In this document: positions 43,382 through 53,730 of the stretch, piece after piece | Position numbering within the stretch: the first letter of the stretch is position 1 | Layout of the letters: each line of letters opens with the position of its first letter | NCBI GenBank assembly: GCA_963785075.1 | Contig: CAWATW010000009.1 | Coordinates: 186,001-250,000, forward strand | Length of the DNA stretch: 64,000 nucleotides | Source of the DNA: JAOUGY01 sp963785075 | GTDB taxonomy: Bacteria; Actinomycetota; Acidimicrobiia; Spongiisociales; ZC4RG35 | Direction of reading: 5' to 3' | Position numbers and translations under genes: made by a program | The notes under the pieces: model-generated | Databases searched by the model: none | What the model was told of the DNA's origin: nothing | Seen by the model: only the letters and a program-made list of their open reading frames with translations

Positions 43382-43498
43382 CCCAGCGCCACCCACGTTC
43401 GACGGTCGGGCACACAAGACCTGCCGCGCGCGTATCTTCCGAGGGTATCCGCACTCCGTTGCGTGTTGCGATCACCCCCGATCGAGAAACGAGGAGAC

Positions 43499-45379
43499 GT
43501 GTCCACGCTGACGCTCGACGACGCAGAGATGCGTCGCGTTGGGTACGCGGTAGTCGACTGGCTCATCGGCCAGCTGGGCTCCCTCCACGACCAACCGGTC
43601 CTCCGACAGACCACGGCGACCGACCTCAGATCTCGCCTGTCGGAACCACCGCCCGAGGCGGGGGTGCCAATGGACCAGCTGTTGGAACGCCTCGCCACCG
43701 ATGTCCTTCCCTATTCAGCGATCTGGGGTCACCCACGTTTCTTCGGCTACATACCTGCGAGCGGCACGTGGCCGGGTGCCCTCGCCGACTTCATCGCGGC
43801 AGCCTGCAATCTGGACTCGAGCACGTGGCGCGAGGCCGGGGGCCTGACGATGCTCGAGCTGGTCGTGATCGACTGGATGAAGGACTGGCTCGGGTATCCC
43901 GCGTCCGCCGAGGGTCTGCTGGTCAGCGGCGGTTCGGCGGCGAACCTGACCGCGATGGCGTGCGCCCGCCATGCGGCGCTCGGAGAGATGGACCCGGGCG
44001 GCGTCGTCTATGTGTCCGATCAGGCTCACTCGTCGCTGGCGCGGGCCGCGAGGGTGCTCGGATTCCGCTCCGATCAGGTCCGTGTTCTGGCAACCGACGC
44101 CCGTTTTCGGATGAGACCGGACTTGTTGGAGCGTGCGGTTGCCGCCGACCTCGCCGCCGGCAGGAAGCCGGTGATGGTTGTTGCCGCGGCCGGGTCGACC
44201 AATACCGGCGCGGTCGATCCGTTTCCCGAGCTGGCAGACGTGTGCACCCGACACCAGATCTGGTTGCACGTGGACGCCGCGTATGGCGGCTTCGCCATGC
44301 TCACCGAAGCCGGCCGTCGCCTCATGACGGGGATCGAAGAGGCGGATTCCATCACGGTCGATCCTCACAAGTGGTTGTACCAGCCGTTCGAGTGCGGAGC
44401 CCTCCTGGTTCGGCGCCCGGGTGCCCTCGCCGATGCGTTCCGTATCACACCTCCATACCTCGAGGACGCCGACGATGCGGAGGAGACGAATTTCGCCAAC
44501 CTCGGCCTCCAGCTGTCGCGTGGCAGCCGATCGCTCAAGGTCTGGATGTCGGTTTCGAACCTGGGACTGAGCGCATTTCGGCAAACCATCGAAGAGTCGA
44601 TGCGGCTGGCCAAGCATCTCGAACGGCGGATCGAGACCGACGACCGCTTCGAGTTGCTGAGCCGGGCGGAGCTCTCAGTGGTGTGCTTTCGGCGCGTGGC
44701 CGCAGGCGCAGGCGAGGCAGAACTCGAAGAGCTCAATGCCGGTCTGCTCGCCGAGCTCATCGACTCCGGTGAGGCGCTCATCTCCTCTACACGGCTGGCC
44801 GGTCGCTACTCGTTGCGAATGTGTGTCTTCAATCCGTCGACGACGGTGGCCGATGTCGATTCGGTCTTCGACTTCCTGGCGGCGGCCACGCCCGCGACCG
44901 ATCGGCGAAGCGCAGGCGTGCTCGACCAGGTGGCCCGAACAGGCTGGATCGACGGCGACACCGAGACGATGGTCCGGCGTCATCCGATGTTCGAGAACAT
45001 CGACCCTTCGGTGGTCGATCGCCTGCTGGCTGCGGGTCAGGAGGCGATTGCACCAGGACGATGGCGGATCATCGAAGAGATGGACACGGACAACACCGTC
45101 TATCTGATTCTCGGCGGACGGGTGGAGGTCACGCTCGACCAGCGGACGATCGCCTCGTTGGGCGCCGGCTCGTTCTTCGGTGAGATGGCCGCTGTCGATT
45201 GGGGTGCCGGTTTTGGATCTCCTCGGATGGCTGCGGTGACCGCCATCGCAGACACGCACATGTTCTCGATCCCCGCAACGGTGCTCAACCAGGCAATGCG
45301 GAGCACCCCCGAGCTTCGCCGCCGGGTCGAAACCGTGCTCGCCGCTCGCGCTGCGGAGCTCCGAGACGCCGGCGGCTGA
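43499..45379 (+). CDS. Pyridoxal-dependent amino-acid decarboxylase fused to a cyclic-nucleotide-binding domain
   Basis: A 626-residue fusion. Residues 1-465 are a group II (aromatic-L-amino-acid type) decarboxylase: SDQAHSS (His177), WLHVDAAYGG (Asp259) and VDPHKWLYQ (PLP Lys291). Residues 494-615 are a cyclic-nucleotide-binding domain: HPMFENIDPSVVDRLL, YLILGGRVEVTLD and the phosphate cassette SFFGEMAAV with Arg576. The decarboxylase should release CO2 from an aromatic amino acid or glutamate-like substrate. The second domain suggests control by cAMP or cGMP. GTG at 43499 with GAGGA upstream is preferred. The joint is in one frame, with no stop. Confidence 0.88.
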   Translation: MSTLTLDDAEMRRVGYAVVDWLIGQLGSLHDQPVLRQTTATDLRSRLSEPPPEAGVPMDQLLERLATDVLPYSAIWGHPRFFGYIPASGTWPGALADFIAAACNLDSSTWREAGGLTMLELVVIDWMKDWLGYPASAEGLLVSGGSAANLTAMACARHAALGEMDPGGVVYVSDQAHSSLARAARVLGFRSDQVRVLATDARFRMRPDLLERAVAADLAAGRKPVMVVAAAGSTNTGAVDPFPELADVCTRHQIWLHVDAAYGGFAMLTEAGRRLMTGIEEADSITVDPHKWLYQPFECGALLVRRPGALADAFRITPPYLEDADDAEETNFANLGLQLSRGSRSLKVWMSVSNLGLSAFRQTIEESMRLAKHLERRIETDDRFELLSRAELSVVCFRRVAAGAGEAELEELNAGLLAELIDSGEALISSTRLAGRYSLRMCVFNPSTTVADVDSVFDFLAAATPATDRRSAGVLDQVARTGWIDGDTETMVRRHPMFENIDPSVVDRLLAAGQEAIAPGRWRIIEEMDTDNTVYLILGGRVEVTLDQRTIASLGAGSFFGEMAAVDWGAGFGSPRMAAVTAIADTHMFSIPATVLNQAMRSTPELRRRVETVLAARAAELRDAGG

Positions 45380-45507
45380 TCGGCGTATCAACGGATGGGG
45401 AGCGGAGGTGGCCTTCCCGTCGTGAGCCCAACCATGGATCCGGCGGCGATCCGGAAGCAGCCACGGTCCTCACCCCATTGACCGCGAACCACCGGTAGGT
45501 TCGGAGT

Positions 45508-46455
45508 ATGTCGAGATACGTCGCTGCCACCGCCTATGGCGGACCCGAGGTTCTGTCCATCTACGAGGAAGAGGTCGGCCTCCCCGGTCCGGGTGAGGTG
45601 GTCCTCGACGTCCGTGCGGCCGGCGTCAATCCCGCCGATGTGAAAGCGTACAACGGCACTTTTGGAACCGACCCATCCGCCCTGCCGAAGCGACTCGGCT
45701 TCGAGGCGGCGGGGGTGGTGACTGAGATCGGTGACGGCTCCGCCGGTCCGGCGGGTGCCATCTCCGTGGGCGACGAGGTGATCGCGTTTCGCATTCAGGG
45801 CGGGTACGCCGAACGCGTACTCGTCCCGGCGTCCACGGTCGTACCCAAGCCAGCAGACATGGATTGGGCGGAGGCGGCAGGACTCATGCTCACAGGGGCA
45901 ACCGCGGTACATGCCCTCACCGCCACCAATGTTCAGACCGGCGAGACCGTGGTCATGCACGGAGGCTCGGGCGGAGTGGGACTGATGGCAATCCAGCTGG
46001 CGGCCGTCAGAGGGGCGCGGGTCATCGCCACCGCCGGCGCCCGACGCCACGATCAGCTGCGAGAGCTCGGCGCCGAACCGGTGGAGTACGGAGACGGGCT
46101 CCTCGAGCGTATCCGTTCGATGACGCCCGACGGTGTGGACGTTGCGCTCGACTTCGTCGGGACCGACGAGGCGATCGACGTCTCGCTTGCGCTGGTCCCC
46201 GATCGGGATCGCATCGCATCGATCGCCGGGTTCAAACGTGGCGGCGAGGCCGGGATCAAGCTGCTGGGAGGCGGTCCGGGCGCCGACCCCGGGACCGATA
46301 TCCGCAATGAAGCCCGGCTTCAACTCGTCGATCTGGTGGGCCAGGGCAAACTCCGGGTGTTCGTTGCGGGTCGTTATCCGCTGACCGAGGTTGCCGAAGC
46401 TCACCGCCAGATCCTCACCGGCCACACCGAAGGGAAGCTCGCCCTCATCCCCTGA
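45508..46455 (+). CDS. Zinc-free MDR quinone oxidoreductase
   Basis: A 315-residue medium-chain dehydrogenase/reductase. VLDVRAAGVNPADVKAYNG is the N-terminal GroES-like block, and VVMHGGSGGVGLMAIQLAA is the NADPH loop (GGSGGVG). The zinc ligands of alcohol dehydrogenases are absent, which places it with quinone oxidoreductase-type enzymes that reduce quinones or enones with NADPH. It follows the decarboxylase by 128 bases on the same strand. Confidence 0.9.
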   Translation: MSRYVAATAYGGPEVLSIYEEEVGLPGPGEVVLDVRAAGVNPADVKAYNGTFGTDPSALPKRLGFEAAGVVTEIGDGSAGPAGAISVGDEVIAFRIQGGYAERVLVPASTVVPKPADMDWAEAAGLMLTGATAVHALTATNVQTGETVVMHGGSGGVGLMAIQLAAVRGARVIATAGARRHDQLRELGAEPVEYGDGLLERIRSMTPDGVDVALDFVGTDEAIDVSLALVPDRDRIASIAGFKRGGEAGIKLLGGGPGADPGTDIRNEARLQLVDLVGQGKLRVFVAGRYPLTEVAEAHRQILTGHTEGKLALIP

Positions 46456-46523
46456 AGCGCTCACGTCAACACCCGTGCCCTCGGCCACTAGCCGACCGGA
46501 CACTGGTGCGATATGACTGAGGC

Positions 46524-47952
46524 GTGCTGAGAACGCTGGCGCTCGTAGTGGCGATGGGATTTGTCGCCTCCTGTGGGTCCACCGAACAGGGCGTTTCTGA
46601 AGCCGACCAGGTCCCAGGGTCGTCGTCGCGCGGTACGGCTGTTGTTCGTGGGTGACGTGATGCTCGGACGGGATGTCGGTCCGCTCGTCGCCGCCGAAGG
46701 CCCCGAGTTCTTCGAGGGAATCCGATACGTTGTTTCGTCGGCCGACCTGGCCACGGGAAACCTCGAGTCTCCGCTCACGACCCGCCCCCACGTCTCCGAC
46801 AACCCGAATGCCCTGGAGGCCGACCCCGCGGCGGCGACGCTGCTCGCCGGTGCCGGGTTCGACATGATGACGGTGGCCAACAACCACGCGGGGGACGCCG
46901 GCGCCGGGGGTCTCGACGACACGGTGGCAGCGTTGTCAAGTGCCGATATCGTCGCGCTCGGGGTCGAGGACACGCAACCGACGCTGACGACGGTCAACGG
47001 GGTGAAGCTCGCCTTTCTCGCCTTCGACCTCACCGGGATGGGCCCGGAAGGCGTCATCCGGTTCTCCGAAGGCCGAGCCCGCGCCGACACGAGGTCTGCT
47101 GCCGCAGATGCCGACGTGGTGGTGGTGAGTCTCCACGGTGGCATCGAGTACCTCAGCGAGCCCGACCCGATCGTGCACGAGGCGGCCACCCGACTGGCGT
47201 CGTGGGGTGCCGACATCGTCTGGAGCCACGGTTCCCACGTGGTTCAGCCGGTGACCATCGACAGCGGCTCCGTCGTTGCCGCGGGCCTGGGAAATTTCGT
47301 CTTCGATCAGGAGCGTGCGGGCACGCGGGAAGGCCTGATCCTGGAGGTTCTCGTCAACGCCGACGGCCCGGCCGCGTACCGGGTTGGTCACGGCAACCAC
47401 GCCGCCATGCGACCTCTCTTCGACGACTGGGATCTGCCCTCGGGTCCGGCGGTGCTCCTGGGCACCGAATGGTGGAACCTGGTGTCGTACCCACCGATCG
47501 CGCCCTCGTCGGCGGGCTCCCACGATGACTTTCCGTGGGGCGACGCCGTTGCCGCTGATCGGGGAGATGCGACGAGCAGCGGAGACGACGTGGTGGTCGT
47601 GTCCTATCGGCGACCGTTTCGCCCGAACGAGGCGAACGAGTTGTTTCCAGAGCACGACTTCGAGGACGCTCGCGGAAGGAGCGCCCACCTCGGGGTCTTC
47701 GAGCCGGACAGCTTCGATCCGATGTGGGCGTCTGGAACGATGCTCGCCCCGGTGGCCGACCTCGCGGTCTGTTCGGGTTCGATCGCCCTTTCCTTCGATC
47801 GCCTGGACGATCCCACGATCACGAGCACGGGAGCGTGGATGTGGTGGGACTTCGGATTCACGGCAGCCGAAGCGCTGCCTGGCGGTGGGTCTCCGGGATG
47901 CGCCGACGTCGACCGGGACGGTCGCCTGGACCCCGTGATCACCGGTCGGTGA
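46524..47952 (+). pseudogene. CapA-type lipoprotein with signal peptide out of frame
   Basis: GTG at 46524 starts a textbook lipoprotein signal (VLRTLALVVAMGFVASC) followed by GSTEQGVSEADQVPGSSS, but that frame stops. The CapA (PGA synthesis, metallophosphatase-like) domain is in the next frame: RLLFVGDVMLGRDV, GNLESPLT, MTVANNHAGDAG, SLHGGIEY and WSHGSHVVQP. Removing one base near 46625-46635 joins them to a protein of about 475 residues. As read, the domain would have no export signal. CapA proteins act on cell-surface polyglutamate or polysaccharides. Confidence 0.78.
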
Positions 47953-48046
47953 ACGCACCAAACGGCTCTGGCATCGATTCGCCGCGCGGCCGATGCTGGG
48001 TGCAGATGGTGCGTGCGCTCGAGGACGCGCCGGGAGGAAGATCGTC

Positions 48047-50562
48047 ATGCGACGCCTGGTCGTAATCGTCAGTGTGCTGGCGATGTCCGCCGCCTCCTGC
48101 ACCCAGGAGACGACGTCGACCAGCACGTCGTTGCCGTCCACCACGGTGACCACCGAGGCAGTGTCACCACCACGACGTCTGGAGCCTCCACCACCAGCGT
48201 CGCGACTCCCGCCGGAGCCGTCACGCCTCGGCGGCTACCGGCATTCGGTGCGTTCATCGAAGTCCCGCTGCTCGGTGACACGCCCGCGTACGCTGGACCT
48301 TCGACCCCCAAGACCGTCGACGGGCTGTTCATGCCCCCGACCTATGCCCTCGACGGAGTGGCCGTGGCCACGCTGGAGCAGCAGGGCTTCGTGGTGGTTC
48401 CGGGTGACGCCAGGTTGATGCATCCCATCTATCAGGTGGGTGCGTACGAGTACGGCGAGACCTACTTCGTGACCACCGATGCGGGATACCACTACCTGCA
48501 TCTGGCCTTCTCGAAGCTTCTTCGCGAGCTCGAGCAGCAGGAGTTGCTTCCCGTATTGGAAGAGCTGGCCGCCGGGCTCGTCGACGAGGCGCGCACGCAG
48601 CGAGACCAACTGGCCGGCACCGAGCTGGCGGAGGCCGCCGACCGGGTGGCCCAGCTGTACGAAGCCGCCGCAGAGCTCGCCGGAGTCGACGTCGGTGTCA
48701 TCGGATCGCTCGCCGAAGAGGAAGTGGCGCTGGCAACCGAGGCCGTCCAGCTCGTGCCTTCCCCGATCACGGGCCTGGGTCCCGCCGACGCCGAGGTGTC
48801 GATGGAAGGTCTCGTCGACTACTCGCTCTTCAAACCCCGAGGGCACTACACACGCACCGCCGACCTGGAACGCTATTTCCGCGGTATGTCGCTGCTCGGC
48901 AACGAGAACTTCGTTGTGGGACGCGGCGACACGATGCTGCTGGGGGCACTTGCCACCCGGGTGTTGGTGAACCGACCCGACCTCACCGAAGCATGGGCAC
49001 TGATCTACGAACCGACTGCATTCCTCGTCGGGATCGCCGACGACTACTCACCGTTCGAGCTCGCCGACCGACTCGACGAGTTGGTGCCGGGGTGGCGGGC
49101 GAACCCCGCCCTACTGGACATGGACGTGGCTGGCGCCGCCGGTCGCGCGCTGTTGGAACAGCGTCCTGTCGGCATCGATCCCGAAGCGGCATCGGTTCGC
49201 ATCATGGGTGTTCGCTTCGTCATCGACTCTTACGTCTACGACCAGCTCCGGTTCCCTTCGGTCGGTGATCCTCCCTTCGGTCGCCGGTACGCAACGCCGC
49301 TCGACCTGGTCGCCACGTTTGGCTCCGACCTCGCGTACGAGATCATGGACGACGAAGGCACGCTCACCGACCCGGAGACCGGGGAGCGGTGGGCCAACTA
49401 CGATGATCAACTGGCGACCATGACGACGATGCTCGCCGAGCGGACCACCCCGGACTGGGCTGCAACGGTGTACGACGCCTGGCTCTATGCGCTCGAACCG
49501 GTGTGGACGCCGCTCGGCCAGGCATACCCCGAATTCATGGGGCAGGATGCCTGGGAGCGCAAGGATCTCCAGACCGGGCTCGGCTCGTACACCGAGCTGA
49601 AGCACGACACCGTGCTCTACGCCAAGCAGTCCTTCGCGGCCGAAGGCGGGTTCGATCCGCCGCCCTTCGAACCCCGTCATTGGGTGGAACCGAACCCGGT
49701 TGCATTCGCTCGGATGGATGCGGTCGTGGGTCTGCTCGCCGACGGTCTCGCCAACCGCGGCCTGCTGCCCGCCGATGGTGACAACGCCGCCCTCCTGGAT
49801 GCCCTTCGTGACTTCTACGGTCGGCTCGTACGACTGGCAACCGACGAGCTGGCCGGTCGCACCATCTCCGTCGAGGACAACGACTGGCTGGCCTCGATCG
49901 GCTCGGTGATGGAGGCGCTGTGGATCCGGTCGTCGGACCGGACCGGCGAGCTGTACGACTCGATGCCGGATCAGGATCGCAATGCCGCGGTCGCAGTCGA
50001 CATCATGCGCACGACCTACGAAATCCTGGAGATCGGGACCGGGTACTTCGACACCCTGTATGTGCTGGTGCCGAGAGACGATGGGGTGTTCCAGATCGCC
50101 AAAGGTGGCGTGTATTCGTACTACGAGTTCTGGCGTGACGCCGATCAGGGTCGGCTCACCGACGAAGAATGGTGGGAGCTGCTCGCCACCGAGCCACCCG
50201 ATCGACCCGCCTGGCAGGGGCCTCTCTTCGGGCCGACCGCGACCTGCGAGACGCTCGGCAATGACTACGACCAGGTGATCGGATACTTCGTGGCGAACGG
50301 AATGCCGGGCGGCCTCGACACCGACGGCAACTCGATCCCCTGCGACGAGGATTCGACCGTGTTCGACCCGGGCTTCTTCGCCGGCATCCCCACCGAAGGT
50401 GGCCTGTTCTGCAGGGACCTCGAGGCCGCCGGCTTCGACTTCGCCCAGGCGGTGGCCTATTGGTTGACCGAAGGGGCCCCCGAGAGAATGGACGCCGACA
50501 AGAACGGCATCCCCTGCGAAACCGTGTACCCGACCGCCGAGATCGAGGCGCTCCTCGGATAA
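48047..50562 (+). pseudogene. DUF3160 lipoprotein with excalibur-like repeats, signal peptide out of frame
   Basis: ATG at 48047 with GGAGGA eight bases upstream begins the signal RRLVVIVSVLAMSAASC and a Thr/Ser linker. The mature domain is in another frame from about 48161 onward; a single missing base in the linker explains this. The mature part (about 800 residues) is DUF3160-like (VTTDAGYHYLHLAFSKLLRE, SYTELKHDTVLYAKQS). Two C-terminal repeats follow, near residues 745 and 795 of the mature frame (CETLGNDYDQVIGYFVANGM and CRDLEAAGFDFAQAVAYWL, each ending DGNSIPCDE or DKNGIPCET), like excalibur calcium-binding domains. It is probably exported and surface-bound. Confidence 0.78.
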
Positions 50563-50572
50563 GACCAGTCTC

Positions 50573-51098
50573 CTACGCGGACTGGGCCATGAGTCGGCGC
50601 ACCGCCTCGGCGATTCGCTCGACGGAGGGGAGCACCTCTCGCTCCAGATGGCGTGCGTATGGAATCACTCCCGTCGTCGCCACCCGGGCGAACGGACTAG
50701 CGATTCCGCTCTCTGCGAGCACGGCCGCGATCTCCCCCGAGAGACCAAAGGATGCGTAGTCCTCGTCGACCACCACTACCGCCGGCACTCTGCGCCATCG
50801 CGCAGATGGTCTCGGTGTCCAGCGGCCAGACCGTGCGAAGGTCGACGACGGCAACTCCGGTGCCTTCCCCCGCGAGGATTGCTGCAGCCTCCATCGACCG
50901 ATGGACCCCGACGGCCACCGAGAATGCAACGACGTCCGAGCCGTGTCGACGCACGGCGGCGCTGCCGAGCGGAACCGGTTCGAGCGGCCCTGCCGGCACC
51001 GGATCGCCGCTCGGGACATCGAGGCCGATTCCCGGACGATGCGTTCCACCGAGTTCTTCCCGCCACATCGCCGACAGAAGCTTGTGCTCCCGGGGAGG
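50573..51098 (-). pseudogene. Relic of a 2-oxoacid dehydrogenase E1-beta gene
   Basis: The minus strand encodes the C-terminal half of an E1-beta subunit in two frames. The first part, from about 51098, has REHKLLSAM, VVAFSVAVGVHRSMEAAA and GVAVVDLRTVWPLDTETI. After a frameshift near 50785-50795, VVVVDEDYASFGLSGEIAAV and REVLPSVERIAEAV continue to the stop at 50573. These blocks align with the intact subunit at 40915. The first half of the gene is missing, and the lipoprotein gene at 51193 begins just beyond. It is a decayed duplicate or acquired copy. Confidence 0.78.
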
Positions 51099-51192
51099 GG
51101 TGCGAGCGCGTTTATTGCCGATGTTCCACCAATCGCCTCTGGCATCGAGAGCTTGAGACTCCCATCGTGGGAACGAGAACTGGAGGCGTTGG

Positions 51193-52767
51193 GTGTGTCG
51201 CCATCTGGCCTGGTTGTTCGCCCTGGTCTTCGTGCTGGCCGCGTGTGGCGTGCCGCCTCCTGAGTCCCCGATCTCCGAACCCTCGACTCTCGCGACCTCG
51301 ACCACGACAGACGCCGCCGTCACGACGTCCATGCCGCCAACGACCACGACGATTCCTTCCGAGACCCGGCTTCCCATCCTCGTGACATCGGATCAAGGGG
51401 TCTTCCGAGTCGACTCGACCGGGGCGGTGACCCGTCTCGTGCGCGAACCAGTTGCCCGTGCGGTCGACGACGGCGACGGCGGTTTGCTCTATCAACTACA
51501 TGCCGGGCGATTCGCCGACCAAGCCGACCCGTTGACCATTGTGTATTGGGTTCCCGCAGGTGAGGAAGCGCCCCGTGAGCTGCTCGTGACGGGCGTCGGC
51601 ACCGACCTCGAACTGACCCTGCACGACGCCTGGGCCACGGAGCAGGGATTCGACGTGCTCTACACCCGCCACGAGGGAACGGTGCTGTATGACGACATGT
51701 CCGATGCGCTCCGCTTCTACGACACGGCTCACAAGACGGTCACCGAGTTGTATCGGGTTCGTGGACACGAGTGGTGGATCGAGGACGTATCGGCCGGGGC
51801 CGGCATGATCCTCTTCACCGAGTATCGGTTGTTCGGTCGTGGCCTCGTTCTCCTAGACACGACCGGCCAGCCGATCGAACGCCCCGGTGTGCCCGCCTCC
51901 CGCGACTGCTTCCCATCCGATGACGTCGCCGAGACCTCGTGCGCCCACGGCGGGACGTTGTCCAGCGACGGCACGACGATCGGGTTCTTCGTTCCGACCG
52001 CCGCGGACACGGACGACGTGGTGGTGCAGAGCGTTGCCACCGCCGAGGAACTCGCACGACTCACGCCACCAGCAGCTCTGGAAGGAAGACCGTGCGGCCT
52101 GTCGTTGTCGGGTTCGTGGCTGATCGTCAACGCGTGTGATCCGGCCGGGTCGAGCGGACACGCCACCCTGTTCGATCTCGGCTCGCCCGACCCACAACCT
52201 GAGACCCTGTCGTTCGCGGGCCACGCCCGCTTTGTCGATACCCCGGCTTCCTTCACTGAGGATCTGGCCATCACCTTGCGCGCCGATGGCCTCGACGGCG
52301 TGGTGTTCGGGCAGCCGGTCGACACCGCCCTGCCTGCCCTCGAGGAACGCCTCGGGCCGCCCTCCACGACGGAACTGATCGATCCGCTCGCAGAGGAGTA
52401 CGTGCTCCCCTACGGCTGGGCCGCGATCCGCTACTTCCGCTACGCACGTTGGGACGACGTCGGACTGAGCGTGGTCTTCAGCGATGCCGGTTACTACCGG
52501 GACGACGGCGAACCGCATCTTGTGTACTGGTCGGTCGACCAACCGGGTCTGTCCGATGCACGGGGCATCGGTGTGGGCTCCACGCCCGCCGATCTTCTTG
52601 CCGCATACGGGCAGGCGCTCCACCTCCCCGACGAGTTCGTGTCGGAGTGCGATCAAGGGTGGAGGTTCTCAGTCGACGACTCGATCAGCGGCAAGCTCGA
52701 CGCTGATCCTTCGCTTCCTACGACCCGCGTCCTCGCACTCGAGGCCGGTCGCGGATCGTCCTGTTGA
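51193..52767 (+). CDS. Lipoprotein, paralogue of the one at 32528
   Basis: A 524-residue protein. GTG at 51193 with GGAGG upstream starts CRHLAWLFALVFVLAAC, a clear lipoprotein signal, followed by a Thr/Ser/Pro linker. The first 300 mature residues match the lipoprotein at 32528 block by block (see there). The last 150 residues are extra: ALEERLGPPSTTELIDP and RGIGVGSTPADLLAAYGQAL, a pattern also seen in other secreted actinobacterial proteins. It is probably extracellular. No family is recognised. Confidence 0.75.
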   Translation: MCRHLAWLFALVFVLAACGVPPPESPISEPSTLATSTTTDAAVTTSMPPTTTTIPSETRLPILVTSDQGVFRVDSTGAVTRLVREPVARAVDDGDGGLLYQLHAGRFADQADPLTIVYWVPAGEEAPRELLVTGVGTDLELTLHDAWATEQGFDVLYTRHEGTVLYDDMSDALRFYDTAHKTVTELYRVRGHEWWIEDVSAGAGMILFTEYRLFGRGLVLLDTTGQPIERPGVPASRDCFPSDDVAETSCAHGGTLSSDGTTIGFFVPTAADTDDVVVQSVATAEELARLTPPAALEGRPCGLSLSGSWLIVNACDPAGSSGHATLFDLGSPDPQPETLSFAGHARFVDTPASFTEDLAITLRADGLDGVVFGQPVDTALPALEERLGPPSTTELIDPLAEEYVLPYGWAAIRYFRYARWDDVGLSVVFSDAGYYRDDGEPHLVYWSVDQPGLSDARGIGVGSTPADLLAAYGQALHLPDEFVSECDQGWRFSVDDSISGKLDADPSLPTTRVLALEAGRGSSC

Positions 52768-52959
52768 TCGTCCCTGCGGGTTCGACCTTCGGCGCTGGGT
52801 TGGACTCAGTCGCCTTCGATCGGGCTGAGCGCGTGACAGGGCACGGGACCGATCATGCTCGAGATCACGATCGGTGCCCCACCACACCTGATCGGCGATG
52901 CCGAGGCGTTGATCACGGGCGGGCTCGACTTCCGACCTCCACCACCGCCCGACGACTGA

Positions 52960-53670
52960 TCAGACGACCGAAGACAGGATCCGGTCGATCACCTCTTCGA
53001 GCCCGGTGTGGTGCGACCCAGGCCAGTACACCCGCCCGCACCCCTCGCAGCGTCGGTACTCGACGTGGCGCCCGGCTACGCCGGCTGGAACGGTCACGTC
53101 CGACGGGTCCGCCGGTTCGAGCAGCCCGTTGCAGTCCATGCATCGCGAGAACGGAAGGGTCCGGTCGGCAAGACCGAACGTCCCCACGATCTCCGATGCC
53201 TGCGCCTCGGGATCTGTTGCCCGAATCCAGCGGCCCCGGTTCACCACACTGCGCATCAGCAGCCCCCGGTCGCGAGTCAGCAGGTTCCTCCCGGTGACAG
53301 CCGCCTTCACCGCCAACTCGTCGTCCGTCGCATCGTTCCCATACGCCGTATCGAGGCCGAGCAGCCGGAGTAGACGCGCCAGTTTCCCGAGATGCACATC
53401 GAGCAGGAACCGGGCATCGGGCTCCGCATGATCCATCGGGTACCGGGGCCACAGCTCGATAGAGGCACCTCCGTCGACCCGTGTCGTCCACTCCACGGCG
53501 CCGCCGTCGATCTCGAGGCGGCCCACTTCGACGTGAGGAATGCCACAGGACTGCACCAGGTCACGCACGCCCACCGGCAGCTCGAACTGCACGAAGAACC
53601 GGCCGCCGGCCCGGTCGGGACCGAGGTGGTCGACCAGCTCGCCATGGGCCAGGAGCTGTGCTTGTCGCAT
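52960..53670 (-). CDS. Mut7-C RNase domain protein with ubiquitin-like N-terminus
   Basis: A 236-residue protein. Residues 1-80 resemble the Mut7-C ubiquitin-like (MoaD-like) domain. The Mut7-C RNase (PIN-like) domain starts with DARFLLDVHLGKLARLLRLL, continues GLDTAYGNDATDDELAVKAA and TGRNLLTRDRGLL (conserved acidic and Asp-Arg residues), and ends in a zinc ribbon, CMDCNGLL and CEGCGRVYWPGSH. The domain is predicted to cut RNA, and its cellular role is not established. Confidence 0.88.
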   Translation of the reverse strand: MRQAQLLAHGELVDHLGPDRAGGRFFVQFELPVGVRDLVQSCGIPHVEVGRLEIDGGAVEWTTRVDGGASIELWPRYPMDHAEPDARFLLDVHLGKLARLLRLLGLDTAYGNDATDDELAVKAAVTGRNLLTRDRGLLMRSVVNRGRWIRATDPEAQASEIVGTFGLADRTLPFSRCMDCNGLLEPADPSDVTVPAGVAGRHVEYRRCEGCGRVYWPGSHHTGLEEVIDRILSSVV

Positions 53671-53730
53671 CTCACGAGCCTACGACCCTTCCCTCACACG
53701 TCGTCGCCCTTCACGCCGTAGGCTCCGTGG

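Noticed and set aside
46600..46640. Programmed frameshifting to join the signal peptide and CapA domain.
   Set aside because: No slippery heptamer, pseudoknot or homopolymer was seen; single-base error or mutation is simpler.
52855..52959. A 34-residue frame beginning MLEITIGAPPHLIGDAEAL and ending in a proline run.
   Set aside because: It has some protein-like character and may be a fragment, but there is no ribosome site and no partner frame, and a stop lies only six codons upstream. Too short to support.
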